DNA of 64,000 nucleotides from Salipiger marinus (GCF_900100085.1 NZ_FNEJ01000014.1:62001-126000); one strand, 5' to 3'; numbered from the stretch's first letter, positions 8,860 to 17,593 are shown. The notes: generated by a model not told the origin, from the letters alone. Numbers and translations are program-made.

Positions 8860-9189
8860 CTTGTGCGGGGCTGCGCCGCGCCGTTCTGGCCGGTGGTCTG
8901 CCGGTGCGGGCCATGGCCGAGATCTGCGACAAGGAGGTGCCGCGCTGGTCCCCGGGGTCTGGTCCGGTGACCTGAGGCCAGGTCCTGCCCAATGCCGCCC
9001 CCGGCCTGCCGGGTCTGGTGCTGTGCCTGTGGAGCCTGCGGGCCCGCCGCGTTCGTCTCGCTGCTGCTGGGGCTGCTTTGTGCGCTGGCGGCAGGTGCCG
9101 CTGCCGCGGTGATCCGCCGGGGGTGGGGTTGAAGGAATTTTGCCCACGACACGGGTTTTCTTTTGCCGCAGCCGTGGCACACTGGGCGC
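8860..9189. other. Long intergenic gap with no clear gene
   Basis: About 330 bases separate the terminator at 8859 from the CoA-binding protein gene. No frame gives a recognisable family. The only candidate is a 46-codon ORF (8992-9132) that ends in a hydrophobic helix. The preceding frame has another fragment (MAEICDKEV..., from 8913), stopped at 8973. The mix of short broken frames could be a decayed gene, possibly missing partners of the orphan CoxL-like subunit, but nothing in it resembles an FAD or 2Fe-2S subunit. Confidence 0.5.
8992..9132 (+). CDS. Possible small cysteine-rich membrane protein (46 aa)
   Basis: A short ORF from ATG 8992 to TGA 9130-9132. The first 20 residues hold five cysteines (CRVWCCACGAC cluster). 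They are followed by a clear hydrophobic segment, FVSLLLGLLCALAAGAAAAV, and a basic end (IRRGWG). This single-span pattern is more protein-like than the other frames. However, the Shine-Dalgarno match is weak, there is no recognised family, and the region may be decayed. It could equally be chance in a GC-rich gap. Confidence 0.25.
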   Translation: MPPPACRVWCCACGACGPAAFVSLLLGLLCALAAGAAAAVIRRGWG

Positions 9190-9618
9190 ATGACCGATGA
9201 TGCCCTTCTGACGGAGATCCTGAAACGCAGCCGCGTCGTGGCGGTGGTGGGGGCCTCGCTGAATCCGGTGCGGCCCAGCCACTATGTGGCGCGGTTTCTT
9301 GTGCAGCAGGGCTATCGGGTGATCCCGGTCAATCCCGGCCATGCGGGCATGATGCTTTTTGGCGAGGAGGTGCGGGCGCGGCTGGCTGACGTCGATGCGC
9401 CGGTGGATATGGTGGACATCTTCCGCCGCTCCGACGCGGTGCCGGAAATCGTCGAGGAGGCGCTGGAGCATCTGCCGCATCTGCGCACCATCTGGATGCA
9501 GCTTGGCGTTGTGCATGACGGTGCTGCCGCGCTCGCCCGCGCGCGGGGCGTCGATGTGGTGATGAACCGCTGTCCCAAGATCGAATTCCCGCGGCTTCTG
9601 GGCGACGCCGGCCTTTGA
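9190..9618 (+). CDS. CoA-binding domain protein (YccU-like)
   Basis: A 142-residue stand-alone CoA-binding Rossmann protein related to the N-terminal domain of succinyl-CoA synthetase alpha. It shows the nucleotide-binding start VVAVVGASLNPVRPSHYVARF, the IPVNPGH segment, the VDIFRR motif and the C-terminal NRCPKIEF signature seen in YccU-type proteins. The ATG at 9190 gives the usual MTDDALL N-terminus; no strong Shine-Dalgarno sequence is visible. The physiological role of the family is poorly known, and binding of CoA or acyl-CoA is assumed from the fold. It precedes the pyruvate carboxylase gene, separated by a palindromic repeat. Confidence 0.88.
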   Translation: MTDDALLTEILKRSRVVAVVGASLNPVRPSHYVARFLVQQGYRVIPVNPGHAGMMLFGEEVRARLADVDAPVDMVDIFRRSDAVPEIVEEALEHLPHLRTIWMQLGVVHDGAAALARARGVDVVMNRCPKIEFPRLLGDAGL

Positions 9619-9625
9619 GGGCCGG

Positions 9626-9672
9626 GCGGGGCGCTGCCCCGCACCCCGGGATATTTCCGGTCAGAAGAAACC
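9626..9672 (+). repeat. Palindromic intergenic repeat, tail form A (single unit)
   Basis: The hairpin GCGGGGC/GCCCCGC (9626-9642, loop GCT) is followed by the conserved tail ACCCCGGGATATTT and then TCAGAAGAAACC. It sits directly after the CoA-binding gene and upstream of pyc. It shares the tail with the elements at 14734-14970 and 48906-49048. Confidence 0.75.
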
Positions 9673-9779
9673 AGCGGGGCGGTCCCGGCGCAGGCGAAAT
9701 CTTCTTGCGCTGCGACGCGGCATCGCATTCTCTTGCCGGTGCGGGGTCCGTGGGGGGCCCCTGTCAGAAGGAGGACCAG

Positions 9780-12700
9780 ATGCCCGAGTTCCAGAAGATC
9801 CTGATCGCCAACCGTGGCGAGATCGCCATCCGCATCATGCGGGCCGCCAACGAGATGGGCAAGCGGACCGTGGCCGTCTACGCGGAAGAGGACAAGCTGG
9901 GGCTGCATCGGTTCAAGGCGGACGAGGCCTATCGCATCGGCGAGGGGCTGGGGCCGGTCGCCGCCTATCTGTCGATCCCCGAGATCATCCGCGTGGCCAA
10001 GCTGTCGGGGGCGGATGCGATCCATCCGGGCTATGGCCTGCTGTCCGAGAACCCCGATTTTGTCGATGCCTGCGACGCGGCGGGGATCACGTTTATCGGG
10101 CCGCGCGCGGAAACCATGCGGGCGCTGGGCGACAAGGCCTCGGCGCGGCGGGTGGCGGTCGAGGCGGGCGTGCCGGTGATCCCCGCCACCGAGGTGCTGG
10201 GTGATGACTGGGAGGCCATCGCGGCGGAGGCGGAAAAGATCGGTTATCCGCTGATGCTGAAGGCCAGCTGGGGCGGCGGCGGGCGCGGCATGCGCCCGGT
10301 CAACGGCCCGAAGGAGCTGAAGGAAAAGGTGCTGGAGGGGCGGCGCGAGGCCGAGGCCGCCTTTGGCAATGGCGAGGGTTATCTGGAAAAGATGATCATC
10401 CGCGCCCGCCATGTCGAGGTGCAGATCCTTGGCGACAAGATGGGCAACATCTATCACCTCTATGAACGCGACTGTTCGGTGCAGCGCCGCAACCAGAAGG
10501 TCGTCGAGCGCGCGCCCGCCCCCTATCTGAGCGAGGCGCAGCGCGAGGAGATCTGCGAGCTGGGCCGCAAGATCTGCGCGCATGTGAATTACGAATGCGC
10601 GGGCACCGTCGAATTCCTGATGGATATGGAGACGGGCAAGTTCTACTTCATCGAGGTGAACCCGCGGGTGCAGGTCGAGCATACCGTGACCGAGGAGGTC
10701 ACCGGCATCGACATCGTGCAGGCGCAGATCATGATCGCCGAGGGCAAGTCTCTGGCGGAGGCCACCGGCAAGGCCAGCCAGTATGACATCCGCCTGACCG
10801 GCCACGCGCTGCAGACCCGGATCACCACCGAGGATCCGACCAATAATTTCATCCCCGATTATGGCCGCATCACCGCCTATCGCTCGGCCACCGGCATGGG
10901 CATCCGGCTGGATGGCGGCACGGCCTATGCGGGCGGGGTTATCACCCGCTATTACGATTCGCTGCTGGTGAAGGTGACCGCCAAGGCGCCGACGCCAGAG
11001 GCCGCGATCCGCCGCATGGACCGGGCGCTGCGCGAATTCCGGATCCGGGGCGTCAGCACCAATATCGAATTCGTCATCAACCTGCTGAAACACCCGGTGT
11101 TTCTGACCAACCAGTATACGACGAAATTCATCGACACGACGCCGGAGCTGTTCGATTTCAAGAAGCGCCGCGACCGGGGCACCAAGGTGCTGACCTATAT
11201 CGCCGACATCACCGTGAACGGCCATCCCGAGGTGGCGGGGCGCGCGCGCCCGGCGGCGGATCTGAAACCCGCCCGCCCGCCCGAATCGCGCACCGAGACG
11301 CTGCTGCCCGGCACGCGCACCCTGCTGGAGCGCGAGGGGCCGCAGGCGGTGGCGGACTGGATGCTGGCGCAGCAGAAGCTGCTCATCACCGACACCACGA
11401 TGCGCGACGGCCACCAGTCGCTGCTGGCGACGCGGATGCGGTCCATCGACATGATCAAGGTGGCGCCCGCCTATGCCGCCAATCTGCCGCAGCTTTTCAG
11501 CGTGGAATGCTGGGGCGGCGCCACCTTCGACGTGGCCTACCGGTTCCTGCAGGAATGCCCGTGGCAGCGGCTGCGCGACATCCGCGCCAAGATGCCCAAC
11601 ATCCTGACCCAGATGCTGCTGCGCGCCTCCAACGGCGTGGGCTATACCAACTATCCCGACAATGTGGTGCAGAGCTTTGTCGCGCAGGCGGCGGAGTCGG
11701 GCGTGGACGTGTTCCGGGTGTTCGACAGCCTCAACTGGGTCGAGAACATGCGCGTCGCCATGGATGCGGTGCTGGAGACTGGCAAGATCTGCGAAGGCAC
11801 GGTCTGCTATACCGGCGACATCCTTGATCCGGCGCGGGCCAAGTATGATCTGAAATACTATGTCGCCATGGGCAAGGACCTGCGCGACGCGGGCGCGCAT
11901 GTGCTGGGGCTGAAGGACATGGCGGGGCTGCTGAAACCCTCTGCCGCAGGCGCGCTGATCCGCGCGCTGAAGGAAGAGGTGGGGCTGCCCATCCATTTCC
12001 ACACCCATGACACCAGCGGTGCCGCCATCGCCACCATCATGGAGGCCTCCAGGGCCGGGGTGGATGCGGTGGATGCGGCCATGGACGCGCTGTCGGGCAA
12101 TACCTCGCAGCCGACGCTGGGTTCCATCGTCGAGGCGCTGCGCCATACCGACCGCGACACCGGGCTGGAGATGGACGTGATCCGCGAGATCTCCAACTAC
12201 TGGGAAGCGGTGCGCGGGCAGTATGCGGCCTTTGAATCGGGGATGCAGGCGCCCGCCTCCGAGGTCTATCTGCACGAGATGCCCGGCGGGCAGTTCACCA
12301 ACCTCAAGGCGCAGGCGCGGTCGCTGGGGCTGGAGGAGCGCTGGCACGAGGTGGCCAAGACCTATGCCGACGTGAACATGATGTTCGGCGACATCGTGAA
12401 GGTCACGCCCTCCTCCAAGGTGGTGGGCGACATGGCGCTGATGATGGTGAGCCAGGGGCTGAGCCGGGCGCAGGTCGAGGATCCGAAGACCGAGGTCAGC
12501 TTTCCCGATTCGGTCATCGACATGATGCGCGGCAATCTGGGCCAGCCGCCGGGCGGCTTTCCCGAAGGCATCCTGAAAAAGGTGCTGAAGGGCGAGGCGC
12601 CGAACACCGAACGCCCCGGCAAGCACCTGCCGCCCGTGGATCTGGAGACGACCCGCGCCGAGCTTCAGGCGAAGTTCGAGGAGGTGACCATCGATGGCGA

Positions 12701-13229
12701 GGATCTGAACGGCTATCTGATGTATCCCAAGGTCTTCACCGATTACATGACGCGGCATCTGGAATACGGGCCGGTGCGGGTGCTGCCGACGCGGACCTAT
12801 TTCTACGGGATGGAGCCGGGTGAAGAGATCTCGGCGGAGATCGATCCGGGCAAGACCATGGAAATGCGCCTGATCGCCGTGGGCGAGACGCAGGACGATG
12901 GCGAGGTGCGGGTGTTCTTCGAGCTCAACGGCCAGCCCCGCACCGTGCGCGTGCCGGACCGCAAGGCCAAGGCCTCCAGTGCGGCGCGGCCCAAGGCGCA
13001 GATGGGCAACCCCGCGCATGTGGGCGCGCCCATGCCGGGCGTGGTGGCCTCTGTCGTGGTGACGGCGGGGCAGGCGGTGAAGCTGGGCGACCTGCTGGTG
13101 ACCATCGAGGCGATGAAGATGGAAACCGGCCTGCATGCCGAACGCGACGCGGTGGTGAAGACGGTGCATGTCACCCCCGGCAGCCAGATCGATGCCAAGG
13201 ATCTGCTGATCGAATTCGACGAGGCCTGA
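9780..13229 (+). CDS. pyc: Pyruvate carboxylase
   Basis: This single-chain biotin enzyme carboxylates pyruvate to oxaloacetate with ATP and bicarbonate, replenishing the TCA cycle. The 1149-residue product has the full domain order. A biotin carboxylase domain covers about 1-450 (ILIANRGEIAIR start, ATP-grasp region, EVNPRVQVEHTVTE). A carboxyltransferase domain covers about 535-800 (DTTMRDGHQS metal and substrate region). Allosteric and linker regions follow, then a C-terminal biotinyl domain with the biotin lysine Lys1113 in EAMKMETG. The ATG at 9780 has an AAGGAGG ribosome site six bases upstream. The length is normal for alpha-4 type enzymes. It is followed by a clear terminator. Confidence 0.97.
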   Translation: MPEFQKILIANRGEIAIRIMRAANEMGKRTVAVYAEEDKLGLHRFKADEAYRIGEGLGPVAAYLSIPEIIRVAKLSGADAIHPGYGLLSENPDFVDACDAAGITFIGPRAETMRALGDKASARRVAVEAGVPVIPATEVLGDDWEAIAAEAEKIGYPLMLKASWGGGGRGMRPVNGPKELKEKVLEGRREAEAAFGNGEGYLEKMIIRARHVEVQILGDKMGNIYHLYERDCSVQRRNQKVVERAPAPYLSEAQREEICELGRKICAHVNYECAGTVEFLMDMETGKFYFIEVNPRVQVEHTVTEEVTGIDIVQAQIMIAEGKSLAEATGKASQYDIRLTGHALQTRITTEDPTNNFIPDYGRITAYRSATGMGIRLDGGTAYAGGVITRYYDSLLVKVTAKAPTPEAAIRRMDRALREFRIRGVSTNIEFVINLLKHPVFLTNQYTTKFIDTTPELFDFKKRRDRGTKVLTYIADITVNGHPEVAGRARPAADLKPARPPESRTETLLPGTRTLLEREGPQAVADWMLAQQKLLITDTTMRDGHQSLLATRMRSIDMIKVAPAYAANLPQLFSVECWGGATFDVAYRFLQECPWQRLRDIRAKMPNILTQMLLRASNGVGYTNYPDNVVQSFVAQAAESGVDVFRVFDSLNWVENMRVAMDAVLETGKICEGTVCYTGDILDPARAKYDLKYYVAMGKDLRDAGAHVLGLKDMAGLLKPSAAGALIRALKEEVGLPIHFHTHDTSGAAIATIMEASRAGVDAVDAAMDALSGNTSQPTLGSIVEALRHTDRDTGLEMDVIREISNYWEAVRGQYAAFESGMQAPASEVYLHEMPGGQFTNLKAQARSLGLEERWHEVAKTYADVNMMFGDIVKVTPSSKVVGDMALMMVSQGLSRAQVEDPKTEVSFPDSVIDMMRGNLGQPPGGFPEGILKKVLKGEAPNTERPGKHLPPVDLETTRAELQAKFEEVTIDGEDLNGYLMYPKVFTDYMTRHLEYGPVRVLPTRTYFYGMEPGEEISAEIDPGKTMEMRLIAVGETQDDGEVRVFFELNGQPRTVRVPDRKAKASSAARPKAQMGNPAHVGAPMPGVVASVVVTAGQAVKLGDLLVTIEAMKMETGLHAERDAVVKTVHVTPGSQIDAKDLLIEFDEA

Positions 13230-13259
13230 CCACCCCGCTCTGCGGCGGATCCGCCCCAG

Positions 13260-13298
13260 CCCTGCGGCCAGCATGCTCTGGCCGCGGGGTTTCTGTTT
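13260..13298 (+). terminator. Intrinsic terminator of pyc
   Basis: A 12-base stem, 13260-13271 with 13278-13289 (one G-T pair), has the loop CATGCT and is followed by TTTCTGTTT. It lies 31 bases past the pyc stop. Confidence 0.8.
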
Positions 13299-13466
13299 GG
13301 GGCATTGGGGCAGGGGACAAGCGGGGCTTCAGACCCCGTTTCCCCTGCGGCCAGGCGGGTCTTTTCGGCAGGGCGCGGCGCGGGCGGGAAAAAATGCCGG
13401 GGCGGGATGATTTTCCTCTTGCAGAGACATGCCGCAGACTCTAAATCGCCCTCACCCATCAGGACT

Positions 13467-13541
13467 GCGGGCGTAGCTCAGGGGTAGAGCATAACCTTGC
13501 CAAGGTTAGGGTCGGGCGTTCGAATCGCCTCGCCCGCTCCA
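13467..13541 (+). tRNA. tRNA-Gly (anticodon GCC), copy 1
   Basis: A 75-base gene with encoded CCA. The acceptor arms are GCGGGCG and CGCCCGC with discriminator T. The D-arm is GCTC/GAGC, the anticodon arm is TAACC/GGTTA around loop TTGCCAA (anticodon GCC), and the T-arm contains TTCGAAT. It decodes GGC/GGU glycine codons. An identical copy starts 119 bases downstream. Confidence 0.97.
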
Positions 13542-13585
13542 GATGGACCAAATGGCGGATCACTCCGCCGCAGATGAATGGCAGC

Positions 13586-13660
13586 GCGGGCGTAGCTCAG
13601 GGGTAGAGCATAACCTTGCCAAGGTTAGGGTCGGGCGTTCGAATCGCCTCGCCCGCTCCA
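13586..13660 (+). tRNA. tRNA-Gly (anticodon GCC), copy 2
   Basis: Identical in all 75 bases to the copy at 13467-13541, including the 3' CCA. The 44-base spacer between the copies is unrelated to the tRNA and carries GGCGGATCACTCCGCC, a small hairpin that may help processing of a joint precursor. Tandem duplication fits high demand for GGC codons in this GC-rich genome. Confidence 0.97.
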
Positions 13661-13688
13661 TTCATCCATCCACCGATCTGCGTGATGC

Positions 13689-13720
13689 GGGGCCGCCTTC
13701 GGGTTGGCCCTGTTTGCGTT
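13689..13720 (+). terminator. Possible terminator of the tRNA-Gly pair
   Basis: A nested stem, GGGCC (13690-13694) with GGCCC (13706-13710) enclosing a CC/GG helix, is followed by TGTTTGCGTTT. It lies about 30 bases after the second tRNA. The T tract is interrupted, so the call is moderate. Confidence 0.45.
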
Positions 13721-13777
13721 TCCGGCCCCGGCGGGGCGCGCGGGCTGGTCCGCGCCGCCCGACCGGGCAGGCCGGGC

Positions 13778-14017
13778 TCAGAACGCCTTGAAGGTCAGCG
13801 TGGTCAGCGACCGTTCGATCCCCGGCACGTCCAGCAGGTTTTCATTGATGAAATGCCCGACATCGGCGCCTTCGGGGATGTAGAGCTTCAGCAGCAGATC
13901 CCATTCGCCGGAGGTGGAATAGAGCTCGGAATGGATTTCCTTGAGCGCGATGCCGTCAGCGACCTGATAGGTGGTGCCGGGCTTGCAGCGGATCTGGACA
14001 AAGACGCAGGTGGTCAT
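13778..14017 (-). CDS. Stand-alone Lrp/AsnC ligand-binding (RAM) domain protein
   Basis: The 79-residue protein matches the C-terminal regulation-of-amino-acid-metabolism domain of Lrp/AsnC regulators but has no DNA-binding domain. The conserved beta-alpha-beta pattern is visible: [20 protein letters not shown], then [20 protein letters not shown] and [18 protein letters not shown] placed the start at 14017, which removes a 16-residue unsupported extension; an AGGAAG site precedes it. Such single-domain proteins can form oligomeric rings, bind amino acids, or join full-length Lrp proteins. It is convergent with the tRNA-Gly pair and divergent from hisB. Confidence 0.85.
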   Translation of the reverse strand: MTTCVFVQIRCKPGTTYQVADGIALKEIHSELYSTSGEWDLLLKLYIPEGADVGHFINENLLDVPGIERSLTTLTFKAF

Positions 14018-14142
14018 GGCTTCCTCGTTTTGGCGCAGGCTGGCACAGCCCCCCGCCGCCCGCAAGCCCGCGCGGGGTCCAAGGGCTTGGCCTGCGCGCC
14101 GGTCCTGCCTATAAGGGCCGCCGGACCAACCCGGAGAGCCCC

Positions 14143-14730
14143 ATGCGCAAGGCCCAGATCCACCGCAGCACCGCCGAGACCAAGATCGAGGTCAGCCTCG
14201 ATCTGGATGGCAGCGGCGTTTACGACATGCAGACCGGGGTCGGATTCTTCGACCACATGCTCGACCAGCTGGCGCGGCATTCGCTGATCGACATGGTGGT
14301 GCGGGCGGCAGGGGATCTGCATATCGACGACCACCACACGGTTGAGGATACCGGCATCGCGCTGGGGCAGGCGCTGGCACAGGCGCTTGGCGACAAGCGC
14401 GGCATCCGGCGCTACGGATCCTGCCTGCTGCCGATGGATGACGCGCTGGTGCGGGCGGCCCTTGATCTGTCGGGCCGCGCCTATCTGGTCTGGAACGTGG
14501 ATTTGCCCACCGAAAAGATCGGCACCTTCGACACCGAACTGGTGCGCGAGTTCTTTCAGGCCTTTGCGGCGCAGGGCGGCATCACCCTGCATGTGGAGGC
14601 GCTGTCGGGGGTCAATTCGCATCATATCGTCGAGGCGGTGTTCAAGGCGGTGGCCCGCGCCCTGCGCGAGGCGGTGGAACCCGACCCCCGCAAGGGCGAC
14701 GCCATCCCCTCGACCAAGGGCGCGCTGTGA
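14143..14730 (+). CDS. hisB: Imidazoleglycerol-phosphate dehydratase
   Basis: HisB converts imidazole-glycerol phosphate to imidazole-acetol phosphate in histidine synthesis. This is the single-function form (195 residues) without the phosphatase domain of E. coli HisB. The manganese-binding histidine motifs are intact: [22 protein letters not shown] and [11 protein letters not shown]. It is the first of the his genes here, followed by a 250-base stretch of 46-base repeats and then hisH. Start and length match the family. Confidence 0.97.
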   Translation: MRKAQIHRSTAETKIEVSLDLDGSGVYDMQTGVGFFDHMLDQLARHSLIDMVVRAAGDLHIDDHHTVEDTGIALGQALAQALGDKRGIRRYGSCLLPMDDALVRAALDLSGRAYLVWNVDLPTEKIGTFDTELVREFFQAFAAQGGITLHVEALSGVNSHHIVEAVFKAVARALREAVEPDPRKGDAIPSTKGAL

Positions 14731-14733
14731 CAG

Positions 14734-14970
14734 CTGCCGGGCGCTGCCCCTCGCGCCGCAGGCGCGGCAGTCTGAAAAGGCGAGGGGCGCGGCCCCTCGC
14801 GCCTCTGGCGCGGCAGGGTAAAGAAGCGAGGGGCTCCGCCCCTCGCGCCGCAGGCGCGGCGAAATAAAGAGGCGAGGGGCGCGGCCCCTCGCGCCGCAGG
14901 CGCGGCGAAATAAAGAGGCGAGGGGCTCTGCCCCTCGCGCTCCCCGGGATATTTGAGGTCAGAAGAAGGG
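14734..14970 (+). repeat. Tandem 46-base palindromic repeat array with conserved tail (hisB-hisH gap)
   Basis: Units beginning GCGAGGGGC start at 14780, 14826, 14872 and 14918, exactly 46 bases apart, with a degenerate first unit at 14734. Each unit holds two palindromes: GCGAGGGGC paired with CCCCTCGC, and GCCGCAGGCGCGGC. A short A-rich linker (GAAATAAAGAG) follows in later units. The last unit runs into the tail CTCCCCGGGATATTT and TCAGAAGAAGG, which ends about ten bases before hisH. No ORF is conserved across it. Closely related units with the same period occur after ribE. Confidence 0.88.
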
Positions 14971-14982
14971 CAGGGTGAAGTC

Positions 14983-15618
14983 ATGCTGACGGCGATCATC
15001 GATTACGAAAGCGGCAACCTGCATTCGGCGCAGAAGGCGTTTCAGCGCATGGCCACCGAGACCGGCGCCGGGGAGGTGGTGGTGACCGCCGATCCCGACG
15101 TCGTGGCGCGGGCCGACCGGCTGGTGCTGCCCGGCGACGGCGCCTTTCCGGCCTGTGCCGCGGCGCTGCGGCGGTCGGGCTGTTTCGAGGCCATGGTCGA
15201 GGCGGTGACGGTGAAGGCGCGGCCGTTTCTGGGCATCTGTGTCGGCATGCAGCTGCTGGCGCGGGTCGGCCATGAATATGAGGACACGGCGGGGCTGGGC
15301 TGGATCGACGGCGAGGTGGAGCGGATCGTGCCCGCCGAGCCCGCGCTGAAGGTGCCGCATATGGGCTGGAACGATCTGGTGATCGACACGCCGCATCCGG
15401 TGCTGACGGGGGTGGTGTCGGGCGATCACGCCTATTTCGTGCATTCCTACCAGATGCGGCTCAGCGATCCGGCGCAGCGTCTGGCGCATGTGGAGTATGG
15501 CGGCGACGTCACCGCCATCGTGGGGCAGGACACCCGCATCGGGCTGCAGTTCCACCCCGAGAAAAGTGCCGCCACCGGACTGCGCATGATCGCCAACTTC
15601 CTGACCTGGGCGCCCTGA
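14983..15618 (+). CDS. hisH: Imidazole glycerol phosphate synthase, glutamine amidotransferase subunit
   Basis: HisH supplies ammonia to HisF in the fifth step of histidine synthesis. The 211-residue protein has the class I amidotransferase triad: nucleophile Cys86 in FLGICVGMQLL, and His191 and Glu193 in GLQFHPEKS. The N-terminal IIDYESGNLHS motif fixes the start at ATG 14983; a longer frame would begin inside the upstream repeat tail. Partner hisF lies about 2 kb downstream, not adjacent. Confidence 0.96.
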   Translation: MLTAIIDYESGNLHSAQKAFQRMATETGAGEVVVTADPDVVARADRLVLPGDGAFPACAAALRRSGCFEAMVEAVTVKARPFLGICVGMQLLARVGHEYEDTAGLGWIDGEVERIVPAEPALKVPHMGWNDLVIDTPHPVLTGVVSGDHAYFVHSYQMRLSDPAQRLAHVEYGGDVTAIVGQDTRIGLQFHPEKSAATGLRMIANFLTWAP

Positions 15619-15729
15619 TCCCCCGGTCGGGCCGGGCGGCCTTGCCCCTTTGGCGCGGGCGGATTACCCCGGCGCGGAGCCGGGTTGCCAAGGCCCGCGT
15701 GCCATGAAACTCTGACAGCAGGACAGTTT

Positions 15730-16464
15730 ATGAGCAGCCAGATGATTTTGTATCCCGCGATCGACCTCAAGGATGGCAAGGCCGTCCGGCTGCTGCGCGG
15801 GGACATGGACAAGGCCACCGTGTTCAACGACGATCCCGCCGCACAGGCGCTGGAATTTGTCGCGGCGGGCTGTGAATGGCTGCATCTGGTCGACCTGAAC
15901 GGCGCCTTCGCCGGCGAGCCCGTCAACGCGGCGGCGGTGGAGGCGATCCTGCGCACCACCAACACCCCAGCCCAGCTCGGCGGCGGCATCCGCGACATGG
16001 CCACCATCGAAGCATGGCTCGGCAAGGGGCTGGCCCGGGTGATCCTTGGCACGGTCGCGGTGGAAAACCCCGCGCTGGTGCGCGAGGCGGCGCGTGCCTT
16101 TCCAGGGCAGGTGGCGGTGGGCATCGACGCGCGCGATGGCCGCGTCGCGACCAAGGGCTGGGCCGAGGTGACCGATGTCGATGCGGTGGATCTGGCGCGG
16201 AGCTTCGAGGATGCCGGTGTGGCCGCCATCATCTATACCGACATCAACCGCGATGGCGCGATGATGGGTCCGAATGTGGACTATACCGCCGCCATGGCGC
16301 GCGCCGTGACCATTCCGGTGATCGCCTCGGGCGGGGTGTCGTCGCTGCGCGATCTCAAGGCGCTGCGCGACTGTGGCGCCGCACTGAACGGGGTGATCTC
16401 GGGGCGTGCGCTTTATGACGGCGCCATCGATCTCAAGGCGGCGCTGGAGCTGCTGCGCGACTGA
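15730..16464 (+). CDS. hisA: ProFAR isomerase (1-(5-phosphoribosyl)-5-[(5-phosphoribosylamino)methylideneamino]imidazole-4-carboxamide isomerase)
   Basis: HisA is a beta-alpha barrel that performs the Amadori rearrangement before the HisHF step. The 244-residue protein shows the catalytic aspartates Asp12 (YPAIDLKDG) and Asp133 (GIDARDG), plus phosphate-binding glycine motifs (QLGGGIRD and IASGGVSS). The start is taken as ATG 15730; ATG 15742, which gives MILYPAIDL, is a realistic alternative because neither has a strong ribosome site. A 111-base leader with GGCCTTG...CAAGGCC pairing separates it from hisH. Confidence 0.95.
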   Translation: MSSQMILYPAIDLKDGKAVRLLRGDMDKATVFNDDPAAQALEFVAAGCEWLHLVDLNGAFAGEPVNAAAVEAILRTTNTPAQLGGGIRDMATIEAWLGKGLARVILGTVAVENPALVREAARAFPGQVAVGIDARDGRVATKGWAEVTDVDAVDLARSFEDAGVAAIIYTDINRDGAMMGPNVDYTAAMARAVTIPVIASGGVSSLRDLKALRDCGAALNGVISGRALYDGAIDLKAALELLRD

Positions 16465-16486
16465 CCCCTGCGGCCGGGCCCGCGCC

Positions 16487-17593
16487 TCAGCGCAGCGGCC
16501 CGGTCTGCCACAGCCGCACCTTCAGGCTGCCATGGGCCACATGTGGTCCCGGCGGCTGGAAGGGCAGGCCGGTGGCCTTGGCCAGACCCTGTTCGCTGGT
16601 CACGATCCCCACGCGCCAGCCGCGGAACTTCTCGTGCAGCACCTGCCCCAGCGCGGCATGCAACCCGGCCAGCGGGCCCTTCTCGCCGATGCGCGCGCCA
16701 TAGGGCGGGTTCACCATCACCAGCCCCGGCGGGCCCTCGGGCCGCTCCAGCGCGCTGACCGGCTGGCAGGCAAAACGGCACCAGTCCTGAACCCCGGCGC
16801 GCGCGGCATTGTCGCCCGCGCCGCGCACCGCGCCCTGATCGCGGTCAGAGCCGTGAAACACCACTCCCGGCACCTGCCGCGGCGCGGGGCGCCGCAGCCC
16901 GTCCAGCGCCGCCTCAGCCACCGCCAGCCGTTCCAGATCGAAACCGCGCCCGCGCCCGGGCTGCAGTCCCGCCGCGATCTCCGCCGCCTCGATCACGAAG
17001 GTGCCCGATCCGCACATGGGATCCAGCACCGGCCCGCTGCCGTCATAGCCGCAGGCGCGCAGGAACAGCGCGGCCAGCGTCTCGCGCATCGGCGCCTTGC
17101 CCACCGCCTGCTTGTGGCCGCGCCGGTGCAGCAGCTCGCCGGAGGTGTCGACCGAAAAGGTCACGACATTGTCGTCGATCCGCGCCAGAATCCGCACCCC
17201 GTCATCGGCCAGCGGCGCGCCCAGCTCTTCGGTGATCGCGCGTTCGATCCGCTCCTTGGCGGCCCCGGCGTGATAGATCTTCGACCGGCGCGAGGTCACC
17301 ACCTCCACCCGCACCGGCATGTCGGGGCGCAGCACCTCGCCCCACGGGAACTTGCGCGCGCGCTTGTCGAGCTGCGCCAGATGCAGCGCCGGAAAGCCGC
17401 CGATCCGTGCCAGCACCCGCGCCGCGCCGCGCAGCTCCAGATTGGCGCGCGCCACCTCGCGCCAGCCGCCGCGCAGGCTCACGCCACCCGCCTGCGGGGT
17501 CACGCCGGCGAAGCCCAGCCCGCCCGCCTCTGCCGCCAGCAGCGGCTCCAGCCCCGGCGCGCAGGCCAGGAAAATCTCGAATTCAGGTTCCAT
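16487..17593 (-). CDS. THUMP-domain class I SAM-dependent RNA methyltransferase (RlmL-like)
   Basis: This 368-residue protein has an N-terminal THUMP RNA-binding region (about 1-160) and a Rossmann methyltransferase domain. The SAM motif is DPMCGSGTFVIEAAE, and the catalytic NPPYG motif is typical of N2-guanine methyltransferases. It corresponds to the m2G2445 (RlmL) half of E. coli RlmKL and to YpsC of Bacillus, and lacks the RlmK half. It is on the opposite strand to the his genes and separates hisA from hisF. Its exact rRNA target is inferred from the family only. Confidence 0.88.
   Translation of the reverse strand: MEPEFEIFLACAPGLEPLLAAEAGGLGFAGVTPQAGGVSLRGGWREVARANLELRGAARVLARIGGFPALHLAQLDKRARKFPWGEVLRPDMPVRVEVVTSRRSKIYHAGAAKERIERAITEELGAPLADDGVRILARIDDNVVTFSVDTSGELLHRRGHKQAVGKAPMRETLAALFLRACGYDGSGPVLDPMCGSGTFVIEAAEIAAGLQPGRGRGFDLERLAVAEAALDGLRRPAPRQVPGVVFHGSDRDQGAVRGAGDNAARAGVQDWCRFACQPVSALERPEGPPGLVMVNPPYGARIGEKGPLAGLHAALGQVLHEKFRGWRVGIVTSEQGLAKATGLPFQPPGPHVAHGSLKVRLWQTGPLR

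Noticed and set aside
8702-9112. 136-codon ORF across the RNA candidate and downstream gap
   Set aside because: It begins with a GTG inside the first hairpin, crosses the terminator, and is Arg/Gly/Ala-rich with no family resemblance.
9312-13274. 1320-codon open frame on the minus strand
   Set aside because: It lies antisense to pyc, is extremely rich in His, Arg and Gly with no family motifs, and arises from the codon bias of the GC-rich plus-strand gene.
14734-14970. CRISPR array
   Set aside because: The 46-base units are tandem repeats made of palindromes without unique spacers, and no cas genes are near.
16487-17593. The rRNA methyltransferase as a his gene
   Set aside because: It is on the opposite strand and has THUMP and NPPY motifs; it merely interrupts the his group.
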